This document shows, one piece after another, positions 14,513 to 20,380 of a stretch of DNA of 20,438 nucleotides. Within the stretch, counting starts at the first letter, position 1. Every line of letters begins with the position of its first letter. A program made the position numbers and the translations under genes. The notes under the pieces were generated by a model. It searched no databases, had not been told where the DNA came from, and saw only the letters and a program-made list of their open reading frames with translations. The stretch lies in contig CAYONM010000043.1 of assembly GCA_964405325.1 (NCBI GenBank), positions 1-20,438 of the forward strand, written 5' to 3'. Origin of the DNA: CAYONM01 sp964405325. GTDB taxonomy: Bacteria > Planctomycetota > UBA11346.

Positions 14513-16174
14513 CTAAGCGAGCATCCATAGCGCCCCCTTGCCTCGCTTCCCGGCGTTGGTGATGGTGCCATCCCTCCGAAGCTTCTGCAGGAGGTTGCGC
14601 ACCTTCTTTTGCTGTTGCTCTGGGCTCAGGGCAGCGGAGAGCTTCCCCTCCAGTAAGCGGTCGATCTCGGCCGGGGTGGCCCGGCCGAACTGGCGGAGGA
14701 ACTCGATGATCAGCTGCTCGTAGTGGCTGTCATCCAGCGCCCGGTGGCGCATGTAGGTGGCCCGGTCTTCGGTGGCGTCGGCGATATGAGCGGCCACCCG
14801 CAGGCGTGGCGCGCGCCCCTCGATCAACCCCCGCTGGCGAAGCCTGCGGACCGCTTCAGCCGGGATCGCTTGCCCTTTCTGCACCCGATCCAACACCATC
14901 ACCTCGGCGAGCGACAGATCCCGCGCCTCCATCAGCAGCCGCGTGTAGTTCTCGTCCAGGGTGCGACCGTGGATGGTCACCTGTACGGTGCTGGGCTCGG
15001 ACAGGTCGTAATCCGGCAGCGGAAAAAAGCGTTGGCGCTGAGTGTCGAACATGCGGTGGATGCCATAGCCCATGGTGTCGATCATGTTGAGATTCACCAT
15101 CGCCTGGGCGAGGAAGGGATTGCGGTAGCGGCTTGGAGTGCGTTCGCCGGCAGTGTAGTCTTCCACCTGTCCCTCGAAGAAGGGTCCGGCGTTCTCCAGT
15201 ACCAAACGATCGGGATGCTCAGTGACGATCACCCGACGACCCTGACGGTAGTCCTGATGGGCGATGCAGTTGTGCAGGGCCTCCAGCACCACCCAGCGGT
15301 CGTAGGCATCGACCTCCACCGGCAGCAGGCGGTTGGCCGGGATGATCTTCTGCTTCAGATTGCGGATCTGGGCGAACAGCACCCCCGTCTGCAGCAGGAA
15401 AGGCGGACCGAAGTGCTCGTAGGCCTGCTGCTCGCCCATCAACTTCCAGGTGAGTTGCGCCAAGCCGCCGCTGAGGTGATGCGCCGCCTCTGGCTTGCCG
15501 ACCAAGAGCAAGGCCGTGCGGGTAACTTGGCCGTCACGGGTCAGGCGAGCCTTATTACAGAATGTGGCCAGATCCCAGTTGGCACAATCCCGTGCCAAGC
15601 GCGCATCATGCTGCTTGGCCTGGAAACTCCGCCGTGCCTCCTGGATGGCCGTCTCATCAAGGGCATCCAGCCCGACCCCCGGCAACATCTTAGCACTCCA
15701 GTCGTCGATCTGGCCGTTGGCGCGCAGGCGTTCGAGTTTTTCCAGGCTCAAAGCCACCATGCTCTCACCCTGCCGGGCATAGTAATGTCCCTGATAGGCA
15801 ATGGGCAGGCCCATGGGTGCGGCGGGGATCTGGAACAGCAGCACCCGGCCCTGGTCGTGCGGCACCTCATGGATCGCTTGTAGGCTGAAGCCGCCGGTCA
15901 GTTGGTTGGCCAACTCGTGTTTGAGAGCCTGCAAGCGCTGCGGGTCGCTGCGATAGCCGCTACCCACCACCGTCTGGTCATTGCGCACGCCGAACACCAG
16001 CCAGGCACAGGGCAGCGAGGCCAGACGCGCCTCGTTGGCTAGGGCCGACACATACTTGGCCAACTTACGGAAATCGTAGTCCCGCTTGGCCTCCTTGAAC
16101 TCCACGCATTCCTGCTCGCCGGGCAGGGTGAGTAGTTGGTCCAACTGACGACGAGCGGCGGTGGCGTCCATCAT
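14513..16174 (-). CDS. Schlafen/AlbA_2-domain protein, RecG-like ATPase family of type I RM loci
   Basis: A 553-residue protein. Residues about 15-130 form an AlbA_2 (Schlafen-like) nucleic-acid-binding domain (ECVEFKEAKRDYDFRKLAKY, then VSALANE, ending LLFQIPAAP). A C-terminal part resembles the GHKL-ATPase-like domain of 'RecG-like' regulators: VVLEALHNCIAHQDYRQGRR (N-box-like), then RLVLENAGPFF (G1-like). It ends in winged-helix-like segments (EIDRLLEG, then VRNLLQKLRRDGTI). Such proteins are common passengers in type I restriction-modification operons; their role there is not settled. Its ATG overlaps the hsdS stop by 4 nt (ATGA), showing translational coupling. A second ATG directly follows the first. 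No hsdR follows, although complete loci usually have it here. Confidence 0.82.
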   Translation of the reverse strand: MMDATAARRQLDQLLTLPGEQECVEFKEAKRDYDFRKLAKYVSALANEARLASLPCAWLVFGVRNDQTVVGSGYRSDPQRLQALKHELANQLTGGFSLQAIHEVPHDQGRVLLFQIPAAPMGLPIAYQGHYYARQGESMVALSLEKLERLRANGQIDDWSAKMLPGVGLDALDETAIQEARRSFQAKQHDARLARDCANWDLATFCNKARLTRDGQVTRTALLLVGKPEAAHHLSGGLAQLTWKLMGEQQAYEHFGPPFLLQTGVLFAQIRNLKQKIIPANRLLPVEVDAYDRWVVLEALHNCIAHQDYRQGRRVIVTEHPDRLVLENAGPFFEGQVEDYTAGERTPSRYRNPFLAQAMVNLNMIDTMGYGIHRMFDTQRQRFFPLPDYDLSEPSTVQVTIHGRTLDENYTRLLMEARDLSLAEVMVLDRVQKGQAIPAEAVRRLRQRGLIEGRAPRLRVAAHIADATEDRATYMRHRALDDSHYEQLIIEFLRQFGRATPAEIDRLLEGKLSAALSPEQQQKKVRNLLQKLRRDGTITNAGKRGKGALWMLA

Positions 16175-16643
16175 GGGATGATGCGTCCGTCCATGAGGCG
16201 TGGGAGGAGGAGATCGCGGGCTTCCGCGAGTTTGGTGTTTTGTTGGGTGAGGGTGTGGATTTGGTCGAACATGGGGCGGACCACTTCCAAGAACTTCTGT
16301 CGTAGGCCGATCTCTGGCGCTAGGACCTCAATGGAGTGAGCATAGTTCCTGTTGAGCCCAGGAACGGCAGCGTCTCCGGACAGGAAGTTCTGGTTCAGAA
16401 GTAAGAGGTAGACGAAGATGTCCGACTGTTCGGGGGCCACATAGAAGGTGGTGTCGATGGGGTAGAAATCTTCGTTCGACCAAAAGACGCTGCCGACATT
16501 GCCCTTGCGCCCTACGATGATTGCTGGGCCTTTGATCAGGGCTTTGTTGTGGTAGCCAACGACACCACTTGAACCAAACACGGGCACTGCCCCTTCTATA
16601 CGGTTGTCAGCCTTGAGAGCTTTGCCATAAGGCGAGGTTAAGC
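16171..16643 (-). pseudogene. hsdS: hsdS, downstream part (second target recognition domain), out of frame with the first
   Basis: The frame gives PYGKALKADNRIEGAVPVFG, then SSGVVGYHNKALIKGPAIIV, then GRKGNVGSVFWS, the start of a type I specificity-subunit TRD. It ends in a conserved coiled spacer (TQQNTKLAEARDLLLPRLMDG). It is the direct continuation of the HsdS fragment at 16607-17311 in another frame. The nominal ATG at 16686 lies in sequence that reads sensibly only in the other frame, so this half probably has no start of its own. The shift falls near a run of five A (plus strand, 16644-16648). Removing one base joins the halves as KIGFCLTSPYGKAL. Confidence 0.78.
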
Positions 16644-17311
16644 AAAAACCCGATCTTAGTGCGCTGCCACCCTTCAGGCACACCATCCACCACCTTGACC
16701 TTTTCGTGGTCGGGGAAGCGGAGGTAGACGAACCACTCCTTGAAGATCAGCCGCGCCGCCTCCTCCAACAGGGCAATCCGGCGGGTGTTATTCTCTATCG
16801 TCTTATCGTGCGAAAGCAGCAACCCGCCGATCTCTTGCTGCTCAATAAGATCAGGAATCCGTGCCGTAACCGCCTCAATCCGCTTCGGTGCTGTGTGCTT
16901 GACCTTGGCACCAGTCGCGGTGGCCCTGATCTGCGCTCTCACTCCAGGACTATTGAAAAGATAGTAGAAGAATGCTGGGTCAGCTACCTTATCGCCGATG
17001 AACTGGACTAGGCCGAGTCGCTGGTTGTGGAGAAATCCATTGTCGGCAGGGATGAAGGCACTGCTGCCCAATAACCCCTCTGCCTGCTCGGTCATTGCAA
17101 CGATTATGTCACCCTTAGACAGAAGAAACTCTTCCGGGAATGGGGCCTTATAGAAGCGGTCTTTCCCGGGCCTGAGCTTGAATCCGCCTTCCTCGTGAAA
17201 GTTCCCTGGCGTGACCACGAGCAGGTCGCCAGGTTCGTCAAAGAACTCGCCCTTGAAGGCAAACCCGTGCTTCACGGAAATATAATCGCCCAAGCGTGAG
17301 TTATGGGTCAT
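16607..17311 (-). pseudogene. hsdS: hsdS, upstream part (first target recognition domain), frameshifted
   Basis: A 234-codon frame with TRD1 (LGDYISVKHGFAFKGEFF, then DLLVVTPGNFHEEGGFKLRP, GDIIVAMTEQAEGLLG) and the central conserved coil (PDLIEQQEIGGLLLSHDKTI, then LLEEAARLIFKEWFVYLRFP). It runs into GVPEGWQRTKIGFLL, the start of TRD2, then leaves frame. HsdS reads the DNA target for HsdM and HsdR in type I systems. The split protein would carry one TRD plus a coil; half-size HsdS proteins can dimerise in some systems, but the partner methylase here has no catalytic domain. The ATG overlaps the hsdM-remnant stop (ATGA). A frameshift, or a single-read error, would both explain it. Confidence 0.78.
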
Positions 17312-17868
17312 GCGAGCAGACCTGCCATTCGCTTTCTTATCTCATCAGATAGTTCGATAGCCTCTTCGTTCAGCCGTTCGATCTCACTGAAATGCGTAGC
17401 GATTTGTCCCTCAAACGCTTCCTCGTCCTCCCCCTCAACCGCCCCGACCCCCACATACCGCTCCGGCGTGAAGCTGCCGTCCGCTGCTGTAATCTCTGCC
17501 CTGCTGACCACCTTGCACAGCCCCGGCACAGCGGTGATTACGCCATCAGGGAAACGGCTCTGCAACCAGTGCGCCTGTTGTTGGGGGTAGGTCACGGCGC
17601 GGTAGGCGTCGACCACGGCGTCACGGACCTGCTCCAGGTCGGTGATCAGCCGCTTCATGGCGGGGCCATCCCAGTGCTTGGCGCTGCGCAGGTCTTTGCG
17701 GCAGCCGTCATACACCTTGTTGACGAAGCGCGTGGAGGCATGGCGCAGGAAGATCAGCCCCAGCACCGGCATGCTGTACTCAGAAGCCGTGAGCTTGGAG
17801 TTGGCACGGAGATTATCTGCCGCCGCCCAGAGATCGTGTTCCAGGTGGTCGAGGTTGCCGAGGCTCAT
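17308..17868 (-). pseudogene. hsdM: hsdM remnant with in-frame internal deletion (no methyltransferase core)
   Basis: A 186-codon frame joining two ends of a type I methylase. Residues 1 to about 47 are the HsdM N-terminus (LWAAADNLRANSKLTASEYS, then VLGLIFLRHAS). The rest is the HsdM C-terminus (SFTPERYVGVGAVEGEDEEA, then ATHFSEIERLNEEAIELSDE, then IRKRMAGLL). Normal HsdM has about 480-550 residues. The whole SAM-binding and NPPF/Y catalytic domain is missing, yet the frame is kept open and both ATGA overlaps, with the reverse transcriptase and hsdS, are intact. It cannot methylate DNA. It might still bind HsdS or simply be a deletion scar. Retention of the frame deserves notice. Confidence 0.82.
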
Positions 17869-19277
17869 GTGTTTTTCCGCTTCTTTCGTGTCATCGGCTT
17901 GCTGATGGACTGCTGCATGATGTCCCAGTGTCGTCTCATTTGCCGTTTGATTGCATTGCTGCCACTGCGCTGGGCGGCTCGCTTGGCATAGCCATAGAAA
18001 CTGCGGTGGCCCAGGTGGGTAAAAGTTCGATAGAGGCGGCGGCGATAGAAAGCATTGGCAGGCTTGCCGTGTCGCCGCATGGCTACTTTGGCCATGAAGA
18101 CATTGGCCTTCATGCGGCGATAGTACCGTGCGATGGACTTGCTGCGCAGGCGGATGGTCTTGCCGTCGAACTCAAGGCCGAGGTATTGCAAGGCGCGGCG
18201 GTCTTTGATGCCTTGCACGCCCTTGACCATGGCTGGCCTGGGGCTGGCGATGACATCCTTTGTGTCAACGCGGTGAAACTCCACCCGCTCCCTCTTGGTT
18301 TCCTGGACGGACAGGTAGATGTTCTTTAGCTCATCTCTGACGGTGGTAATGGCACGCTCCTGGATCATTGGATCGCCAAGCGGGATGATCAGAAGGATGT
18401 CATCTGCATAGCGATAATACGCACCACCGATACTGCTGACAAAGGCGTGGAGCTTGGCGTCAAAGCCATCCATGTAGATGTTCGCCAACACCGCTGATAT
18501 GGGCGTTCCCTGAGGGATGCCCACGCGCCGCTTTCCGTCCTTGGACCAGTAGAAGGGCTTGCCGTCCTCACCTAGAAAGTCTCGGCTGTTACGGATCAGC
18601 CCGTTATTTTTGACCTTCGCCCGAAACTCCACAGGCGTACAGAGTGGCCGACCGGCCTGCCGCCAATCAATCGTCAGATGTTGGCTAAGGTCATCGCGGT
18701 CTACCCAAGAGAAATGAGTGATGTGCTTGAAGACGGCGTACTCATCCTCGCTCAGATGGTTGCCTCCTGGGTCGGCCTTGAGCAACATATCTGCCCAGGC
18801 TCGTTTGAGCAGCTTATGGTCGAGGGTGTCAAAGAACTTCTCGACATCCATGGCGAGGGCTACGCAGTCGCCCATCGCCCTGACCCTGTCAAAGGCTTCG
18901 CAGGCAAAGTCCACGTTGGACTTGCCCAAGGACCTGTAGGCCAGCACGCAGTTGCCGTGTGAGGTGGCCTTGAGGTGGTGCTCGTAGGCTTCGCTCAGCC
19001 TGTGCGCATAGTAGGCAAAGATGACAGAGTCGGCATGACTCGCGTACCGGATGGGCCGCTTCTTGTCTTCGGTCTCGTGTGTATCTGACTTATATCTCGG
19101 TGTGTTGACGATGATTGAGAGCAGCGGATGGAAACCGTGCTTCTTCACCCTATCGGGATCGAGGGCGAGAGCCTTGGCCTTGTTTTCAGGGAGAGGCCAG
19201 TCGAAATGGCGATAGGTACGAGTTCGCCACCACTCGCCGGGTTTCTTGCGCTGATAGGCGATTGCGGATGAGGGCAT
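17865..19277 (-). CDS. Defence-type reverse transcriptase, DRT2 (UG2)-like
   Basis: A 470-residue protein. Reverse transcriptase motifs are complete: motif A DVEKFFD (D144), motif B PQGTPISAVLAN (255-266), motif C YADD (290-293), and a later LQYLGLEFDGK (363-373). There is no maturase, endonuclease or integrase domain, so it is neither a group II intron nor a retroelement protein. The N-terminus KKPGEWWRTRTYRHFDWPL and the basic C-terminus (FTHLGHRSFYGYAKRAA, then IKRQMRRHW) resemble UG2/DRT2 antiviral reverse transcriptases as I remember them. The 5' region carries a structured RNA candidate with a 90-nt template whose concatenation makes a promoter and an endless ORF. ATG 19277 is chosen because protein-like sequence starts there; the 34 codons upstream fall in the RNA region. 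Its stop overlaps the hsdM-remnant ATG (ATGA). Confidence 0.88.
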   Translation of the reverse strand: MPSSAIAYQRKKPGEWWRTRTYRHFDWPLPENKAKALALDPDRVKKHGFHPLLSIIVNTPRYKSDTHETEDKKRPIRYASHADSVIFAYYAHRLSEAYEHHLKATSHGNCVLAYRSLGKSNVDFACEAFDRVRAMGDCVALAMDVEKFFDTLDHKLLKRAWADMLLKADPGGNHLSEDEYAVFKHITHFSWVDRDDLSQHLTIDWRQAGRPLCTPVEFRAKVKNNGLIRNSRDFLGEDGKPFYWSKDGKRRVGIPQGTPISAVLANIYMDGFDAKLHAFVSSIGGAYYRYADDILLIIPLGDPMIQERAITTVRDELKNIYLSVQETKRERVEFHRVDTKDVIASPRPAMVKGVQGIKDRRALQYLGLEFDGKTIRLRSKSIARYYRRMKANVFMAKVAMRRHGKPANAFYRRRLYRTFTHLGHRSFYGYAKRAAQRSGSNAIKRQMRRHWDIMQQSISKPMTRKKRKNT

Positions 19278-19421
19278 CAGGTGGCCCTCTGAGATAGCAA
19301 AGCAGGGGCGGGGAGTTGCGTGTCCCTCTTTTTGGCACTCCAGAGGAATGCCAACCCGCCCTGCGCACGAAAGGGGCACTGAGCCCCCAACATTAGCCCT
19401 ATCAAGATAGGGTAATCACGT

Positions 19422-19427
19422 TCAAAG
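19422..19427. repeat. Template-jump repeat, copy A (CUUUGA in the RNA)
   Basis: TCAAAG on the plus (cDNA) strand. It is the 3' boundary of the template, exactly 90 nt from the second copy at 19512-19517. Confidence 0.7.
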
Positions 19428-19434
19428 TAACTGC

Positions 19435-19440
19435 TATAAT
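19435..19440 (+). promoter_or_regulatory. Extended -10 (TGC-TATAAT) of the promoter rebuilt in concatenated cDNA
   Basis: A perfect TATAAT preceded by TGC (extended -10). In the chromosome the sequence 16-17 bp upstream (TAATCA / GTAATC) is a poor -35. In the joined repeats TTGACA lies exactly 16 bp upstream. Confidence 0.65.
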
Positions 19441-19493
19441 GCTCATTCAGTGGCTCATTGCCAATATCACAGTCTGCATCCAAGTCGGAACAG

Positions 19494-19510
19494 AAAGGAG
19501 TCTTGACATG
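19494..19510 (+). promoter_or_regulatory. Shine-Dalgarno, start codon and -35 box of the concatemeric gene
   Basis: AAAGGAG (19494-19500) lies 7 nt before ATG (19508-19510), an ideal SD-to-start distance on the cDNA-sense strand. The perfect -35 hexamer TTGACA (19503-19508) lies between, overlapping the first base of the ATG. The -35 is downstream of the -10 in the genome and becomes usable only when the unit repeats. Confidence 0.65.
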
Positions 19511-19511
19511 G

Positions 19512-19517
19512 TCAAAG
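19512..19517. repeat. Template-jump repeat, copy B (CUUUGA in the RNA)
   Basis: TCAAAG on the plus strand, the 5' end of the template in RNA terms. It is identical to 19422-19427; the bases on either side differ, so the microhomology is exactly 6 nt. Confidence 0.7.
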
Positions 19518-19593
19518 AATGGCCCAGCCCACTTATGTTTGGGTCGGTGAAAAGAGTCTAGGATTCGTTTAGGGGCATGGCAACCGTTAACCA

Positions 19594-19815
19594 TCACGCC
19601 CCGCCCGCTGCTTCATGGCTGCCCTTCTTGTGGCCCGCCGTCACCCCATTTCTCACCCAAGAATCCAGTTCGCTGAACTTGAAGCGCAGGGTACGCCCAA
19701 CCCGATGCACCGGCATCCCGCGATCAACGATCCAGCGTTGCAGGGTGGCATCACTGATTGCTAGGTATTCCAGGGCTTCAGCAGTAGTTCGCCAGCGCTC
19801 CTCGGGTTCGTACAT
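19594..19815 (-). CDS. Small HTH_17 / AlpA-excisionase-type DNA-binding protein
   Basis: A 73-residue protein, MYEPEERWRTTAEALEYLAI followed by SDATLQRWIVDRGMPVHRVG and RTLRFKFSELDSWV. This is the winged-helix HTH_17 pattern (tAeaaeyLgis..TLyrwi..g.iP..rvGr..rf....ld.Wl) of excisionases and AlpA-like regulators. The ATG at 19815 has GGAGGAG 7 nt upstream. The frame extends to a GTG at 19833, which lacks that spacing. In islands such proteins bind att-side DNA to direct excision or regulate the integrase. Here no integrase accompanies it. Its last codons overlap the 5' arm of the predicted RNA stem, so its transcript may also feed the RNA, or it may regulate the reverse transcriptase locus. 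Confidence 0.82.
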   Translation of the reverse strand: MYEPEERWRTTAEALEYLAISDATLQRWIVDRGMPVHRVGRTLRFKFSELDSWVRNGVTAGHKKGSHEAAGGA

Positions 19816-19908
19816 GGGCACTCTCCTCCACATCGCCGGGCATCAATATGAGGCCAAATGAGGCTGGATGAGAAGACTAGAGAGGTCAGGGCCCTAAGGC
19901 AAGCAGGG

Positions 19909-20052
19909 CTAGGCTGGGCCGGCTATGGGGCGAGGGATCCCGCAGGACTCGTCGATAATCTCAATCACCCGACTGAGGCGCAGGAAATCCATGATCAGGG
20001 GAAGGTGGGCCAGGCGGCGCGGTGAACTCAGTTCGATCTGTGTCGCTTTCAT
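19909..20052 (-). pseudogene. Transposase N-terminal fragment (IS1634/DUF4277-like)
   Basis: A 47-codon frame, MKATQIELSSPRRLAHLPLI then MDFLRLSRVIEIIDESCGIP, ending at TAG 19909-19911. It resembles the start of transposases that open with 'R.L.HLPL....L..l.v.eiID'. The long DDE part is missing. I am fairly but not fully sure of the family. It is a leftover of an IS near the right end of the island. Confidence 0.5.
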
Positions 20053-20300
20053 GCGCGCGGTTGTATCACCTTAGCTGGACTTCCCCCCGTTTTGTGGACA
20101 CCTTCCCAAGCGCGATAGAGTAAAGAGGATGACCACATCTCAGCATCCCCTCCTTGCACTTCATGCAGCACTTGCAGCAGATAGCATCACCCCTGACTGC
20201 TCCTGACCACTGCTGACCATTTGAGCAAGCTCAATCCCTCTCTGGTCTTACGCCACAAGTCCTGTCATTGCAATACCCTGCGGCTTCCAACCAGGCGGGA
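20053..20300. other. Right end of the island, nothing coding
   Basis: About 250 bp with no gene. GCTGGACTTCCCCCCGTTTT followed by GTGGACACCTTCCC (about 20065-20098) looks like the edge of another IS. TGACCACTGCTGACCAT near 20206-20222 contains a short direct repeat next to attR. No integrase or origin is seen. Confidence 0.4.
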
Positions 20301-20346
20301 TTCGTAAACAGCAGGTCGTTGGTTCAAGTCCAATCTCGAGCACCAT
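20301..20346 (+). repeat. attR: 46-bp repeat of the tRNA-Thr 3' half
   Basis: Identical to 14167-14212. No tRNA 5' half precedes it (upstream is CCAGGCGGGA), so it is only the att remnant. It marks the right junction of the island. Confidence 0.93.
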
Positions 20347-20348
20347 CC

Positions 20349-20369
20349 AGCCCGGTCCCTGACCGGGCT
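20349..20369 (+). terminator. Hairpin beyond attR, probably the original tRNA-Thr terminator
   Basis: AGCCCGGT (20349-20356) and ACCGGGCT (20362-20369) form an 8-bp stem with a 5-nt loop, 3 bp past attR, followed by GATGACTTT. Before island insertion this would have been directly downstream of the tRNA. Confidence 0.55.
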
Positions 20370-20380
20370 GATGACTTTAA

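Larger units (their letters stand above)
19428..19517 (+). other. 90-nt template unit encoding a 'neo'-type endless ORF after concatenation
   Basis: Coordinates give one cDNA unit. The cDNA (plus-strand sense) would end in TCAAAG and re-anneal to the identical site at 19422-19427. Tandem units read in one frame as a 30-residue repeat: MVKVTAIMLIQWLI, then ANITVCIQVG, then TERSLD, and again MVK. There is no stop in this frame across the junction; the TAA at 19428, TAA at 19437 and TGA at 19504 are all in other frames. The peptide is hydrophobic in its centre, fitting a growth-arresting product. In the chromosome the same ATG (19508) gives only 17 codons before TAG 19559. The DRT2 precedent is established knowledge; this assignment is inferred from sequence. 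Confidence 0.68.
19300..19613 (-). ncRNA. Candidate DRT2-type template non-coding RNA upstream of the reverse transcriptase
   Basis: In the minus-strand RNA, AAGCAGCGGGCGGGG (19613-19599) pairs with CCCCGCCCCTGCTT (19313-19300). This gives 14 base pairs with one bulged C, closing a 285-nt domain. Inside, towards the 3' side, are hairpins CCCTAT-CTTG-ATAGGG (19397-19412), GGGGC/GCCCC (19373-19387) and GGCATTCC/GGAGTGCC (19334-19352). On the 5' side are CCCA/TGGG (19528-19543) and an alternative stem at 19572-19602. The unstructured middle holds the 90-nt template. Published DRT2 systems have an RNA of roughly this size directly 5' of the enzyme gene. The ends overlap the last codons of the HTH gene and stop about 23 nt before the enzyme start. 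Exact ends are predictions. Confidence 0.68.
14167..20346. mobile_element. tRNA-Thr-integrated genomic island (~6.1 kb)
   Basis: The island is delimited by the perfect 46-bp repeat of the tRNA 3' half. Its cargo is one minus-strand operon (reverse transcriptase, hsdM remnant, hsdS, Schlafen-type gene), a small HTH/excisionase-like gene and a transposase-like fragment. No tyrosine integrase is visible, so it would need one in trans or has lost its own. The content identifies it as a defence island in decay around the reverse transcriptase. Confidence 0.8.

Noticed and set aside
16171..17868. Functional type I restriction-modification system
   Set aside because: HsdM lacks its catalytic domain, HsdS is frameshifted and HsdR is absent.
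17865..19277. Group II intron or retron interpretation of the reverse transcriptase
   Set aside because: There is no maturase/X or endonuclease domain and no domain V-like RNA. No retron msr-msd inverted repeats were seen. The 90-nt repeat logic fits DRT2 better.
19278..19379. N-terminal extension of the reverse transcriptase frame to 19379
   Set aside because: The extra 34 codons are not protein-like and overlap the hairpins of the RNA. ATG 19277 starts the conserved part.
19277..19597. 106-codon minus-strand ORF through the region upstream of the reverse transcriptase
   Set aside because: It coincides with the RNA candidate, has no recognisable domain and no SD. Its openness may reflect template constraints, but there is no evidence that it is translated.
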